A DNA stretch of 64,000 nt. Origin: Bryobacteraceae bacterium (lineage in GTDB: Bacteria > Acidobacteriota > Terriglobia > Bryobacterales > Bryobacteraceae). The stretch is from the NCBI GenBank assembly GCA_014860455.1, contig JACZJQ010000055.1, positions 1-64,000 on the forward strand. The letters run 5' to 3'. Positions 18,091 to 25,571 of the stretch are shown in pieces. Numbering within the stretch: the first letter of the stretch is position 1; each line of letters opens with the position of its first letter. The position numbers and the translations under genes are program-made. Under the pieces are notes generated by a model. The model saw only the letters and a list, made by a program, of their open reading frames with translations, had not been told where the DNA came from and ran no database searches.

Positions 18091-19092
18091 CTAGCGGTCG
18101 CGGTCGGCAACAAGGCCGGTGGCTGCCTGCAAAGCGCGGCGGGCGGGCGAATCCGGGAATGCGGAGAGCAGTTCGGTGGCCTTAGAGGTGAACTGCCGCG
18201 CCCTCTGCCGTGTGCGCTCGACCCCCCCGTAATTCTCCACCATGCGGAGGACCTGAGAGAACGGAACGCGGCTGTAGGCCGCATCGTCGAGGACGGTTTG
18301 GATCGCGCCACGTTCCTCGGCGGTGGCCTGTTCCAGGGCGTAGATGAGCGGCAGGGTCACCTTGCCCTCGCGCAGGTCGTTGCCGACCGGCTTGCCGAGC
18401 ACGGACTCGCGGCTGGTGAAGTCCAGAATGTCGTCGATCAACTGAAACGCCATGCCGAGATTCCAGCCGAAATCGGCCAACAAATCGACGTCGCGCGATG
18501 TCGCGCCCCCGGCCAGGCCACCCAACTTGGTGCAGGCCGAAAAGAGGCTGGCGGTTTTGCGGTCGATCAGTTCCATCGAATCCGGCTCGCTGATGTCGAT
18601 GCGGCCGATGCGTTCGAGTTGGAGAAGTTCGCCGTCGACCATTTGTTGGGTGAGGGTGATGAGCAGGTCGAGGATCTCGAAGCTGCGCTGGCGCAAGGCG
18701 ATCTGGAAGGCCTGCATGTAGAGCCAGTCGCCGGCGAGCACGGAGGTATGGTTGCCCCAGACGACGTTGGCGGAGGGTTTTCCGCGGCGGGTGCGAGCTT
18801 CGTCGATGACGTCGTCGTGGACGAGCGTGGCCGTATGGATGAGTTCGACGACGGCGGCGAGGCGGATGGCGTCGGGTGAGGGCGCCTGGAAGAGCCTGCA
18901 TGTGACGAGCAGCAGAATGGGCCGGAGACGCTTGCCGCCATTGCCCTGGAGGTACTGTGCGATCTGGCTGACGGCTTCGAGGCTGCCCGCGGATTGCAGG
19001 CGCAGTTCTGCTTCAACCTTTTCGAGATCGGTCGAGACGAGGTTGAAGATTTCGCGTGCTGTCAGGGCTTGGCCCAGTTTGCCTGAAGCCAT
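18091..19092 (-). CDS. Long-chain polyprenyl diphosphate synthase
   Basis: A 333-residue trans-prenyltransferase that extends isoprenoids for quinone side chains. It has GGKRLRP, the first aspartate motif HDDVIDEARTRRG, and the second FQLIDDILDF; both are intact. Chain length cannot be read with confidence. ATG 19092 lies 14 bp after the tatD stop; the upstream in-frame ATG at 19137 would lie inside tatD. It is the last gene of the larC-metG-tatD run. Confidence 0.92.
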   Translation of the reverse strand: MASGKLGQALTAREIFNLVSTDLEKVEAELRLQSAGSLEAVSQIAQYLQGNGGKRLRPILLLVTCRLFQAPSPDAIRLAAVVELIHTATLVHDDVIDEARTRRGKPSANVVWGNHTSVLAGDWLYMQAFQIALRQRSFEILDLLITLTQQMVDGELLQLERIGRIDISEPDSMELIDRKTASLFSACTKLGGLAGGATSRDVDLLADFGWNLGMAFQLIDDILDFTSRESVLGKPVGNDLREGKVTLPLIYALEQATAEERGAIQTVLDDAAYSRVPFSQVLRMVENYGGVERTRQRARQFTSKATELLSAFPDSPARRALQAATGLVADRDR

Positions 19093-19106
19093 CGGCTGTG
19101 CCCAGT

Positions 19107-19901
19107 TTACCCTTTGGCCTTCGCCGCTGGCAAACACAGGCGCCTCCAGTTGGCCGACGCCGCACTGGCGAGGGCCTCGAGTTGTTCACCGCGAAACTCA
19201 GCCAGACGGCGCGCCGTCTCGACGACATAGGCTGGTTCGTTGCGCTTGCCGCGGTAGGGCACGGGCGCGAGATAGGGCGCATCGGTTTCGACCAGGATTC
19301 GATCGAGAGGGACGATCCTGGCCGCCTCATGGACCTCCGTCGCTTTGGGATAGGTGACGATGCCGCTGAAGCTGATATGAAAGCCCATGGCAAGCGAACG
19401 TTCCGCCTCGGCCGGACCGCCGGAAAAACAGTGCATGATGCCGCCGGGGCCAGCGGTGGGCCAATGGGATTCGAGGAGCGAGAACGTGTCTTCCCAGGCT
19501 TCGCGAGTGTGGATGACGATGGGCAGGTTCGACTCGCGGGCGATCTCGAGTTGCCTCACGAAGACATCGCGCTGAACCTCTGGCGGCGAGAAGTTGTAAT
19601 GGTAATCCAGGCCGATCTCGCCGATGGCGACCACCTTCGGGTGCGAGGCGAGCGAGCGGAGTTCGGTCCAGGTTGACTCATCCGCTTTGGACGCTTCGTG
19701 CGGGTGGACGCCGACGGTGGCGTAGATGAACGGATAGGCCTCGGCGAGGCGGATGCCGGCTTCGAGGTCAGGCGGTCCATCGCCGGAACCGATAGCAACC
19801 ATCGTGGTGACACCCGCGGCGAGCGCACGCTCAACAACCTGCTCCAGATCATGGGCGAAGCTGTTGCCGTCGAGGTGGCAGTGTGTGTCGATCAGCTCCA
19901 T
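19107..19901 (-). CDS. tatD: TatD family metal-dependent hydrolase
   Basis: A 264-residue TIM-barrel hydrolase. Metal ligands are in DTHCHLD, GEIGLDYHY, IHTREA, HCFSG and ETDAPYLAP. TatD/YcfH proteins are 3'-5' exonucleases or D-aminoacyl-tRNA deacylases; location right after metG is a conserved bacterial arrangement. It starts 15 bp after the metG stop. Full length with no missing ligand. Confidence 0.93.
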   Translation of the reverse strand: MELIDTHCHLDGNSFAHDLEQVVERALAAGVTTMVAIGSGDGPPDLEAGIRLAEAYPFIYATVGVHPHEASKADESTWTELRSLASHPKVVAIGEIGLDYHYNFSPPEVQRDVFVRQLEIARESNLPIVIHTREAWEDTFSLLESHWPTAGPGGIMHCFSGGPAEAERSLAMGFHISFSGIVTYPKATEVHEAARIVPLDRILVETDAPYLAPVPYRGKRNEPAYVVETARRLAEFRGEQLEALASAASANWRRLCLPAAKAKG

Positions 19902-19916
19902 TTCAAGGCGGCGGGA

Positions 19917-21890
19917 CTACTTCAGCCGCGCTCCGACGGGAATGTCCTCGTGGAAACCGGCCAACACAGCCGGCCCGTTTTCGAGTGACGCAGCGACAAT
20001 CATCCCATTACTCTCGATGCCGCGCAGCTTGCGGGGCTGCAAATTCGCAACGATGACGACCTTGCGGCCGACCAGTTGCTCGGGCGTATAGGCCTTGGCG
20101 ATGCCGGCGACGAGCGTGCGAGGCTCTTTCTCGGCCACGTCGATGGTGAGCTTCAGCAGTTTGTCGGCGCCCTCGACACGCTCGGCTGCAAGCACCTTTG
20201 CGACGCGCAGGTCGATTTTGATGAAGTCGTCGATGGTGATTGTGGGCGCCAGCGGAGGAACGCCCTCGGGGGCCTTCCACTCTTCGACAACCGGGGTGGC
20301 GGGTTCGGTGGCCGGCGGCGTGGTCTTGCCCATCAACGCGTCGAGCCGGGCAACTTCCTGTTCGTCCAATTCGTGCATCCTTTCAACGGCCTTGGCCGCG
20401 TCAATCCTGGGGAAGACGGCTTCCACCTCGCCGATGGCCTGCGCGGCGGGCAGTTGGCCCCAATCGAGTTGATCGAGCCGCACGGCGTTCAGCTCGCCTA
20501 TCATGCCGAGCATGCGCCAGAGCTTGGCCGACGAGTCCGGCATGACCGGCGCGAGCAGGGCCGCGGCCAGACGGACCACTTCGGCCGCGGTGTAGAGAAT
20601 GTCGTCGAGCTTGGACTGCGATTCGCCGTCCTGTTTTTTCGCAAGCACCCACGGCTGGTACTGAACGATGGCGCGGTCGACCGTGCCGATCAATGCCCAG
20701 AGCTGTTCCAGTGCGCGGTGGAACTGGTACTTCTCAAACTGGTCGCGGTAACCGGCGATGGTCTGGCGGGCCTCTTCGGCGATCTCCGCAACGCCTTGCG
20801 ATTGCGGGATGAGGCCGCCGCGGTACTGGCGGATCATGGTCAACGTGCGCGAGGCGAGGTTGCCGAGGCCGTTGGCCAGATCTGAATTCGCGCGCGCAAC
20901 CAGGGCGTCGTAGCTGAAGCTGCCGTCCTGGCCGAAGGGGATCTCGCGCATGAGGAAGTAGCGCATCGTGTCGGTGCCGACCCCTTCGCGCAACGGCTCG
21001 GGCCGGACGACATTGCCGCGGGACTTCGACATCTTGGCGTTGTCCTTGAGAATCCAGCCATGGGCCATGATCTGCTTCGGCAGTTCATAGCCGCCGGCCA
21101 TCAGGAACGCGGGCCAGTAGATGGCGTGGAAGCGCAGGATGTCCTTGCCGATCAGGTGGACGTCGGCGGGCCAGTAGTGTGAGCCCTCGACGGCGCTCAT
21201 GTAGCTGGTGAGCGCGTCGAACCAGACGTAGAAGACGTGGTTGCCTTCCACGGGCACCGGGATGCCCCATTTTATTGAGGTCCGAGTGATAGAGAGGTCG
21301 TTCAGGCCGCCTTTGACGAACGAAACAATTTCGTTCAGCCGTGTTTCGGGCACGATGAAACCGGGGTGGTTGGCGTAGTGTTCGAGCAGGCGGTCCTGGA
21401 AGGCGGAGAGCTTGAAGAAGTAATTTTCCTCGGTCACCGGCTCGGTGGCGCGCTGGCAGTCGGGGCAGGGATCGCCTTCGGAGGCATCGTTGACGTAGAG
21501 CTCGCAGCTAAAGCAGTACTGGCCGGTGTAGGAGCCCTTGTAGATGTAGCCGTTCTCGATGCAGCGGCGGAACAGTTCCTGCACGACATGGCGGTGCTGT
21601 TCGCTGGATGTACGGATGAAGCGGTAGTCGATGTTGAACTTGTTCCACTGGGTTTGGAACTCGTCGGCGACGCGGCCGGCAAAGTCGATCGGCTCGATGC
21701 CGACCTTTTTCGCGGCGCGTTCGACGTTCTGGCCATGCTCGTCGGAGCCCGTCACCAGCAGTGCGTCGTAGCCGGTCATGGTGCGGTAGCGGCGGATGGA
21801 ATCGGCCACGAGCGTCGAGTAGGCGGTGCCGAGATGCGGCGCGGAATTCACGTAGTAGATCGGCGTTGTCAGGTAGAATTTCTTGCTCAT
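19917..21890 (-). CDS. metG: Methionyl-tRNA synthetase with C-terminal tRNA-binding domain
   Basis: A 657-residue class I synthetase. The HIGH-like motif is APHLGTAYS near residue 20, the zinc knuckle is CFSCELYVNDASEGDPCPDC, and KMSKS is in NAKMSKSRGNVV. A Tyr/Glu/Met anticodon-binding helical region follows. The last ~100 residues (DDFIKIDLRVAKVLAAERV onward) form an OB-fold tRBD. It overlaps larC by 4 bp (ATGA), so translation is coupled. Confidence 0.97.
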   Translation of the reverse strand: MSKKFYLTTPIYYVNSAPHLGTAYSTLVADSIRRYRTMTGYDALLVTGSDEHGQNVERAAKKVGIEPIDFAGRVADEFQTQWNKFNIDYRFIRTSSEQHRHVVQELFRRCIENGYIYKGSYTGQYCFSCELYVNDASEGDPCPDCQRATEPVTEENYFFKLSAFQDRLLEHYANHPGFIVPETRLNEIVSFVKGGLNDLSITRTSIKWGIPVPVEGNHVFYVWFDALTSYMSAVEGSHYWPADVHLIGKDILRFHAIYWPAFLMAGGYELPKQIMAHGWILKDNAKMSKSRGNVVRPEPLREGVGTDTMRYFLMREIPFGQDGSFSYDALVARANSDLANGLGNLASRTLTMIRQYRGGLIPQSQGVAEIAEEARQTIAGYRDQFEKYQFHRALEQLWALIGTVDRAIVQYQPWVLAKKQDGESQSKLDDILYTAAEVVRLAAALLAPVMPDSSAKLWRMLGMIGELNAVRLDQLDWGQLPAAQAIGEVEAVFPRIDAAKAVERMHELDEQEVARLDALMGKTTPPATEPATPVVEEWKAPEGVPPLAPTITIDDFIKIDLRVAKVLAAERVEGADKLLKLTIDVAEKEPRTLVAGIAKAYTPEQLVGRKVVIVANLQPRKLRGIESNGMIVAASLENGPAVLAGFHEDIPVGARLK

Positions 21891-23041
21891 GACCGGTCCT
21901 TCTCATAGGCCGCCAATGCAGCCGACATGATCTGCTTCAAGGGCAGGCCCGTCTCGGCGGCCAGCGCGCGGCAGTCTTCGTACTCGGGCGCGGCCGAGCC
22001 GCCGCCCACTTTGATCCGGATACGGCCGTGGCCGGTTTCCACTTCAACCCAGCTGCGTTCAGCCACCATGCGCTGGGCCTGGGTGAAACGAACACCTAAG
22101 GTAGATGTTTCACTCATGATGATCCTGCACATAGCATCCCGGTTCTCCGGCTTCGCGATCACCTGGATCAACGTCGCGGGGCGCTGCTTCTTCATGTAGA
22201 CGGGCTGAAGCGTGACATCGAGCGCGCCGGCGGCGAGCAGGCGGTCCATAGCGTAGCCGAGAACCTCGGGCGTCGAGTCGTCGATGTTGGCTTCAATCAC
22301 CGACACCTCGACGGTCTCGGCCGCGCCGGACGCTTCACCGACGATCAGGCGGACGACGTTGGCCTGGCCTGGAAATTCCTTGGTTCCGGCGCCGAAGCCG
22401 GTGGACTGGATGGACAACGCCGGCATGGGGCCGAACCCCTTGGCGAGGGCGGCCATCAGCGCGGCGCCGGTGGGTGTGGTGAGCTCAGTCTCGGGGCCGC
22501 TGGCATAGACTGGTTTGCCCTTGAGCAGAAGCGCCGTGGCCGGGGCCGGCACGGGCATTACGCCGTGGTCAGCGACCACGGTCCCGGAACCGGTGTTGAT
22601 CGGCGAGCAGTAAATTGCGTCGATGTCCAGCAGGCAAAGCCCGAGGCAGGCGCCGACGATGTCGCAGATCGAATCCACTGCGCCGACCTCATGGAAGTGG
22701 ACCTTCTCGATGGACGTCCCATGCACGGCGGCTTCGGCTTCGCCGAGGACTTCGAAGACGCGGATGGCGTCGCGTTTGGCGCGCGCGGGCAGATCGGCCG
22801 CCTCGATCATTTTGACGATGTGAGGCAGGTGGCGGTGCTTTTTCTGGTCCTCATGCTCCACCGTGAAGCGCGTGGACATGATGCCTTTCATCTTTACGCG
22901 TTCGACTTTGAAACGCGCCCCGGTGCCTAGGGAATCGAGTCCCTTGATGAGAGCCTCGGCGCCGGCGCCCGCGTCGATGAGGGCGGCCACGGTCATGTCA
23001 CCGGCGATGCCGGAAAATGCGTCGAAGTATGCGATTTTCAT
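21887..23041 (-). CDS. larC: Nickel insertion protein LarC
   Basis: A 384-residue protein that inserts nickel into the pyridinium bis-thiocarboxylate cofactor (NPN) of lactate racemase-type enzymes. It starts KIAYFDAFSGIAGDM. A histidine-rich strip HEDQKKHRHLPHI and KVHFHEVGAVDSICD follow, then the C-terminal ferredoxin-like half. Here both halves are in one continuous frame, unlike the frameshift-dependent larC of Lactobacillus plantarum. The larA, larB and larE partners are not in the window. It overlaps the sirtuin gene upstream and metG downstream by 4 bp each. Confidence 0.9.
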   Translation of the reverse strand: MKIAYFDAFSGIAGDMTVAALIDAGAGAEALIKGLDSLGTGARFKVERVKMKGIMSTRFTVEHEDQKKHRHLPHIVKMIEAADLPARAKRDAIRVFEVLGEAEAAVHGTSIEKVHFHEVGAVDSICDIVGACLGLCLLDIDAIYCSPINTGSGTVVADHGVMPVPAPATALLLKGKPVYASGPETELTTPTGAALMAALAKGFGPMPALSIQSTGFGAGTKEFPGQANVVRLIVGEASGAAETVEVSVIEANIDDSTPEVLGYAMDRLLAAGALDVTLQPVYMKKQRPATLIQVIAKPENRDAMCRIIMSETSTLGVRFTQAQRMVAERSWVEVETGHGRIRIKVGGGSAAPEYEDCRALAAETGLPLKQIMSAALAAYEKDRS

Positions 23042-23751
23042 GAGATCAGTTGAGGCAGGATTTCGCCCGCCTTGCCCCTGAGCGCGAGGCCCGCCACGCC
23101 GCTCAGCGGGGTTTCTTCCAAGTTGATTTCGATGATCCTGGCGCCGCCGCGGGCCGCCAGTGGGACCAGCGAGGCGGCCGGATAAACCTGGGCGCTGGTG
23201 CCGGCGACGATGAGAAGGTCGCAGGCCGCGGCCGCGCGTTCGGCCTCCATCCACGCCTTCCCTGGCAGTGGTTCGCCGAACCAGACCACGCCGGGCCTCA
23301 CCAGCGCACCGCATCCGCAACGCGGCGGGATGACGGGCATCGGCACCCGGCCGTCGTTGTTTTCGGCGCCGCATTCGGTGCAGCGCACGCGCCAGATGCT
23401 GCCGTGGAGATGGTGAACGCGGCGGCTGCCAGCGCGTTCGTGCAGTCCGTCCACGTTTTGTGTGACGAGTTGAAAATCCGGGCTTCGATCTTCGAGAGAG
23501 GCCAAGGCGAAGTGACCGGGGTTGGGCTCCACTTTGGAGATGATCGAACGCCGCCAGTCGTACCACTCCCAGACCAGCTTCGGATCGCGGGCAAAGGCTT
23601 CGGGCGTTGCCAGATCCTCGGGCCTATGAGTCCGCCAAAGCCCGTCCTGGCCGCGGAAAGTGGGTACGCCGCTTTCGGCCGAGATGCCCGAACCGGTGAG
23701 CACGGCGATGCGCCGCGCCTCGCTCAGCCACTGCTTTGCCTGTGGGGTCAA
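23038..23751 (-). CDS. cobB: Sir2 family NAD-dependent deacylase, class III
   Basis: A 237-residue sirtuin removing acyl groups from lysines with NAD. It has the NAD site TGSGISAESGVPTFRG, the catalytic region QNVDGLHERAGS with LHGS, a four-cysteine zinc site (CTEC, then CGC) and GTSAQVYPA. The YDWRR motif corresponds to the Tyr-x-x-Arg of SIRT5-like desuccinylases, suggesting a preference for acidic acyl groups. It overlaps the ACT gene and larC by 4 bp each. Confidence 0.93.
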   Translation of the reverse strand: MTPQAKQWLSEARRIAVLTGSGISAESGVPTFRGQDGLWRTHRPEDLATPEAFARDPKLVWEWYDWRRSIISKVEPNPGHFALASLEDRSPDFQLVTQNVDGLHERAGSRRVHHLHGSIWRVRCTECGAENNDGRVPMPVIPPRCGCGALVRPGVVWFGEPLPGKAWMEAERAAAACDLLIVAGTSAQVYPAASLVPLAARGGARIIEINLEETPLSGVAGLALRGKAGEILPQLIS

Positions 23752-24128
23752 ATCTCATTATGACCCGCTGCGGCGAGCGCCCGCTTGGCTTTCTCCAGAT
23801 GTTCGCCCGGGATGAGGATCCAATCGGTGTCGAACGTGGAGATGGCGAAGATGGGCACACCGGCGACGGCCAGGGGATTGAGAATGCTGGCGAGGATGCC
23901 GGTTAACGCGAAGTCGAAAGGCCCGGCCAGTTCGATCTGGCGCCAGCCGCCCTGCTTTTTGACGGCGTCAGGGACGGCCGATTCCTCGCAGACGATCGAC
24001 AACTCTGCCGGCGTGCGGGTGATGGACGACCACCCGTCGTTCGGTAACCACGCAGGGACAGGCGAGACCGCGTCGAGACGGCAGACGGCGAACCGGCCCG
24101 GGTGAATTCGATATTCCAGCCGATGCAT
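23748..24128 (-). CDS. ACT domain protein (CASTOR/ACT_7-like)
   Basis: A 126-residue protein of two ACT-like repeats. WSSITRTPAELSIVCEE and DFALTGILASILNPLAVAGV match small amino-acid-binding ACT_7 proteins. Such proteins bind amino acids allosterically; the target is unknown. ATG 24128 shares one base with the upstream stop (TGATG); a GTG one codon earlier is possible. It is coupled to the sirtuin gene. Confidence 0.8.
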   Translation of the reverse strand: MHRLEYRIHPGRFAVCRLDAVSPVPAWLPNDGWSSITRTPAELSIVCEESAVPDAVKKQGGWRQIELAGPFDFALTGILASILNPLAVAGVPIFAISTFDTDWILIPGEHLEKAKRALAAAGHNEI

Positions 24129-25000
24129 CACTCGGCCCGGCTGACCTTCGACAGGCTGTAGCGCGACTCCATATACTCGCGCCAGCCTTCCGGCACGGAG
24201 AGTCCCGCAGTGAGCTTGAAGGCCTGCTGCCAGCTTATGGCGAGGAAGGCGACGCCGTCCTGGCGGGCCTTGAGCGCGAGGTCCTCGAGTTCGGCCTGAT
24301 AGGCACGGGCATCGCGGTCCTCGACGTCGTACCAGAGATGGACGAGGGCGAAGTTGGACCGGCCGAAGTTCTTGCGCATCACCATCAACTGGCGGATCAT
24401 CTGCGCGGCGTGAATGCGGCGCGGCGCGGATTCGCTATGGCCATCCAGCGACCGCGCGATACGCATCAGACGCGGCCAACCGTCAAGCAGGTCCTTGCGG
24501 TCGGCATAGGCGCGGGTGAGCGACGGGCGCGGTTTCAGATCGTAGGCCTCGCAGAACTTCGACTCGATGCCGTACATGAATCCTTCGCCTTTATCGTCCA
24601 CCAGCATGGTGTCCATCGACGGCGCTTCAGTTCGTTTGGGCGACAGCGGAACGCGGACGTCATACCAGGCGCGCAGCCGACGCTCCTCGTCGAATCCGAG
24701 CGCCTGCGCCAGCGATTCTGCGCCGCTGCCGCGCCAGGCCTCCATGAAGTTCAGGCACAACGCCATGGACGATGCGAGCGAGTAGACATGGCCGGTGGCG
24801 CAATCGGGCGGATTGAGTTCGCCGCCGGAACCGCGCATCAATTGGGTGCGGGCTTCGTCGGGTAGCGGGACGCGGAAGTTGTCGTCCAGGTTGACGACCT
24901 GAAGCAGAGCCTCGCCCGTCTTTTCGTCGCGGCGGGTTTCGATGCCGCGAGCCTGAGCCCATTCGAGCTGCCGTTGTTCTAGCTTGCGCCTGAGTTTCAT
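24128..25000 (-). CDS. Possible PD-(D/E)xK nuclease-like protein
   Basis: A 290-residue soluble protein. A charged N-terminal helix (RKLEQRQLEWAQARG) is followed by CATGHVYSLASSMALCLNF and a candidate nuclease core: MDTMLVDDKGEGFMYGIESK, in which an Asp is followed by E-S-K. This fits the D...(D/E)xK metal site of the restriction-endonuclease fold and resembles PGN_0703-type proteins. ATG 25000 begins the conserved helix. It heads the coupled run to the ACT, sirtuin and larC genes, an odd partner for a nuclease. Family assignment is tentative and no methyltransferase is nearby. Confidence 0.5.
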   Translation of the reverse strand: MKLRRKLEQRQLEWAQARGIETRRDEKTGEALLQVVNLDDNFRVPLPDEARTQLMRGSGGELNPPDCATGHVYSLASSMALCLNFMEAWRGSGAESLAQALGFDEERRLRAWYDVRVPLSPKRTEAPSMDTMLVDDKGEGFMYGIESKFCEAYDLKPRPSLTRAYADRKDLLDGWPRLMRIARSLDGHSESAPRRIHAAQMIRQLMVMRKNFGRSNFALVHLWYDVEDRDARAYQAELEDLALKARQDGVAFLAISWQQAFKLTAGLSVPEGWREYMESRYSLSKVSRAE

Positions 25001-25073
25001 GGGTGCCGACAGTAGGGTAACAGAAAAAGGCGGGAGTGACCTCAGGAGGGCTTGCAGCCAACGGTGATATGGA

Positions 25074-25103
25074 TTGCAATGCATATGACTTTGAGTGCAT
25101 ACT
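25074..25103 (+). promoter_or_regulatory. Promoter of the toxin-antitoxin remnant, probably leaderless
   Basis: TTGCAA (25074-25079), 18 bp, and CATACT (25098-25103) precede GTG 25110 by 6 nt. GAGT and ACTC arms (25093-25104) around the -10 could be an autoregulatory operator. The promoter survives although the toxin frame is destroyed. Confidence 0.5.
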
Positions 25104-25109
25104 CGAATT

Positions 25110-25207
25110 GTGGCGTGGCTCGTCGAACTGGCAGAGGAATTCGAGCCTCGCTGATCCGTAAGGCGGATGAGCGTTTTGACGCTCATCTGGCGAGGCTGGC
25201 AAGGTGA
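25110..25207 (+). pseudogene. Internally deleted HigB/RelE-type toxin
   Basis: The sequence from GTG 25110 reads MAWLVELAEEFEP and then stops at 25152 in that frame. From 25151, two bases out of phase, it reads LIRKADERFDAHLARLAR and stops at 25205-25207. These two peptides match the expected first and last residues of phage-Gp49-like HigB toxins, which are about 110-120 residues long, so about 80 codons plus phase have been lost between them. The remnant ends 11 bp before the antitoxin start, the usual toxin-antitoxin spacing. Confidence 0.75.
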
Positions 25208-25218
25208 GGTGTGCAGAT

Positions 25219-25557
25219 ATGGCAAAGAACATCGACGACATCATCAAGGGGCTGAGTCCAAAACGGCGGCGGAACGTTGAGGCCCGCGCGGACGAACTGA
25301 TTGCCGAAGAGATGACATTGCGGGAGCTGAGGAAGGCGCGAAAACTGACCCAGGTGAAAATGGCAAAGGCGCTGGGGATTACCCAGGACAGCGTTTCAAG
25401 ACTGGAGAAACGCAGTGACCTGTTGCTTTCGACGCTGCGCAGAACGGTCGAGGCGATGGGAGGACGCCTGTCGCTGGTCGCAGAGTTTCCTGACCGCGAG
25501 CCGGTGGTGCTGTCTGGCATCGTCGACAACGAAGATCGTCCGCCACGCGTCGGGTAG
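25219..25557 (+). CDS. XRE family antitoxin (HigA-like), orphaned
   Basis: A 112-residue DNA-binding protein. Residues 1-40 are helical (SPKRRRNVEARADELIAEE). A helix-turn-helix spans about 42-75 (LTQVKMAKALGITQDSVSRL), followed by RSDLLLSTLRRTVEAMGG and a C-terminal beta strand (LSLVAEFPDREPVVL), the standard layout of HigA antitoxins paired with HigB. ATG 25219 is preceded by GAGGT at 8 nt. The frame is intact although the toxin is deleted, so it may still repress its own promoter or neutralise other toxins. Confidence 0.85.
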   Translation: MAKNIDDIIKGLSPKRRRNVEARADELIAEEMTLRELRKARKLTQVKMAKALGITQDSVSRLEKRSDLLLSTLRRTVEAMGGRLSLVAEFPDREPVVLSGIVDNEDRPPRVG

Positions 25558-25571
25558 TGCCTTGCCCGCGC

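Noticed and set aside
25110-25557. Working HigBA toxin-antitoxin system
   Set aside because: The toxin frame stops after 14 codons and its middle is missing, so no functional toxin can be made.
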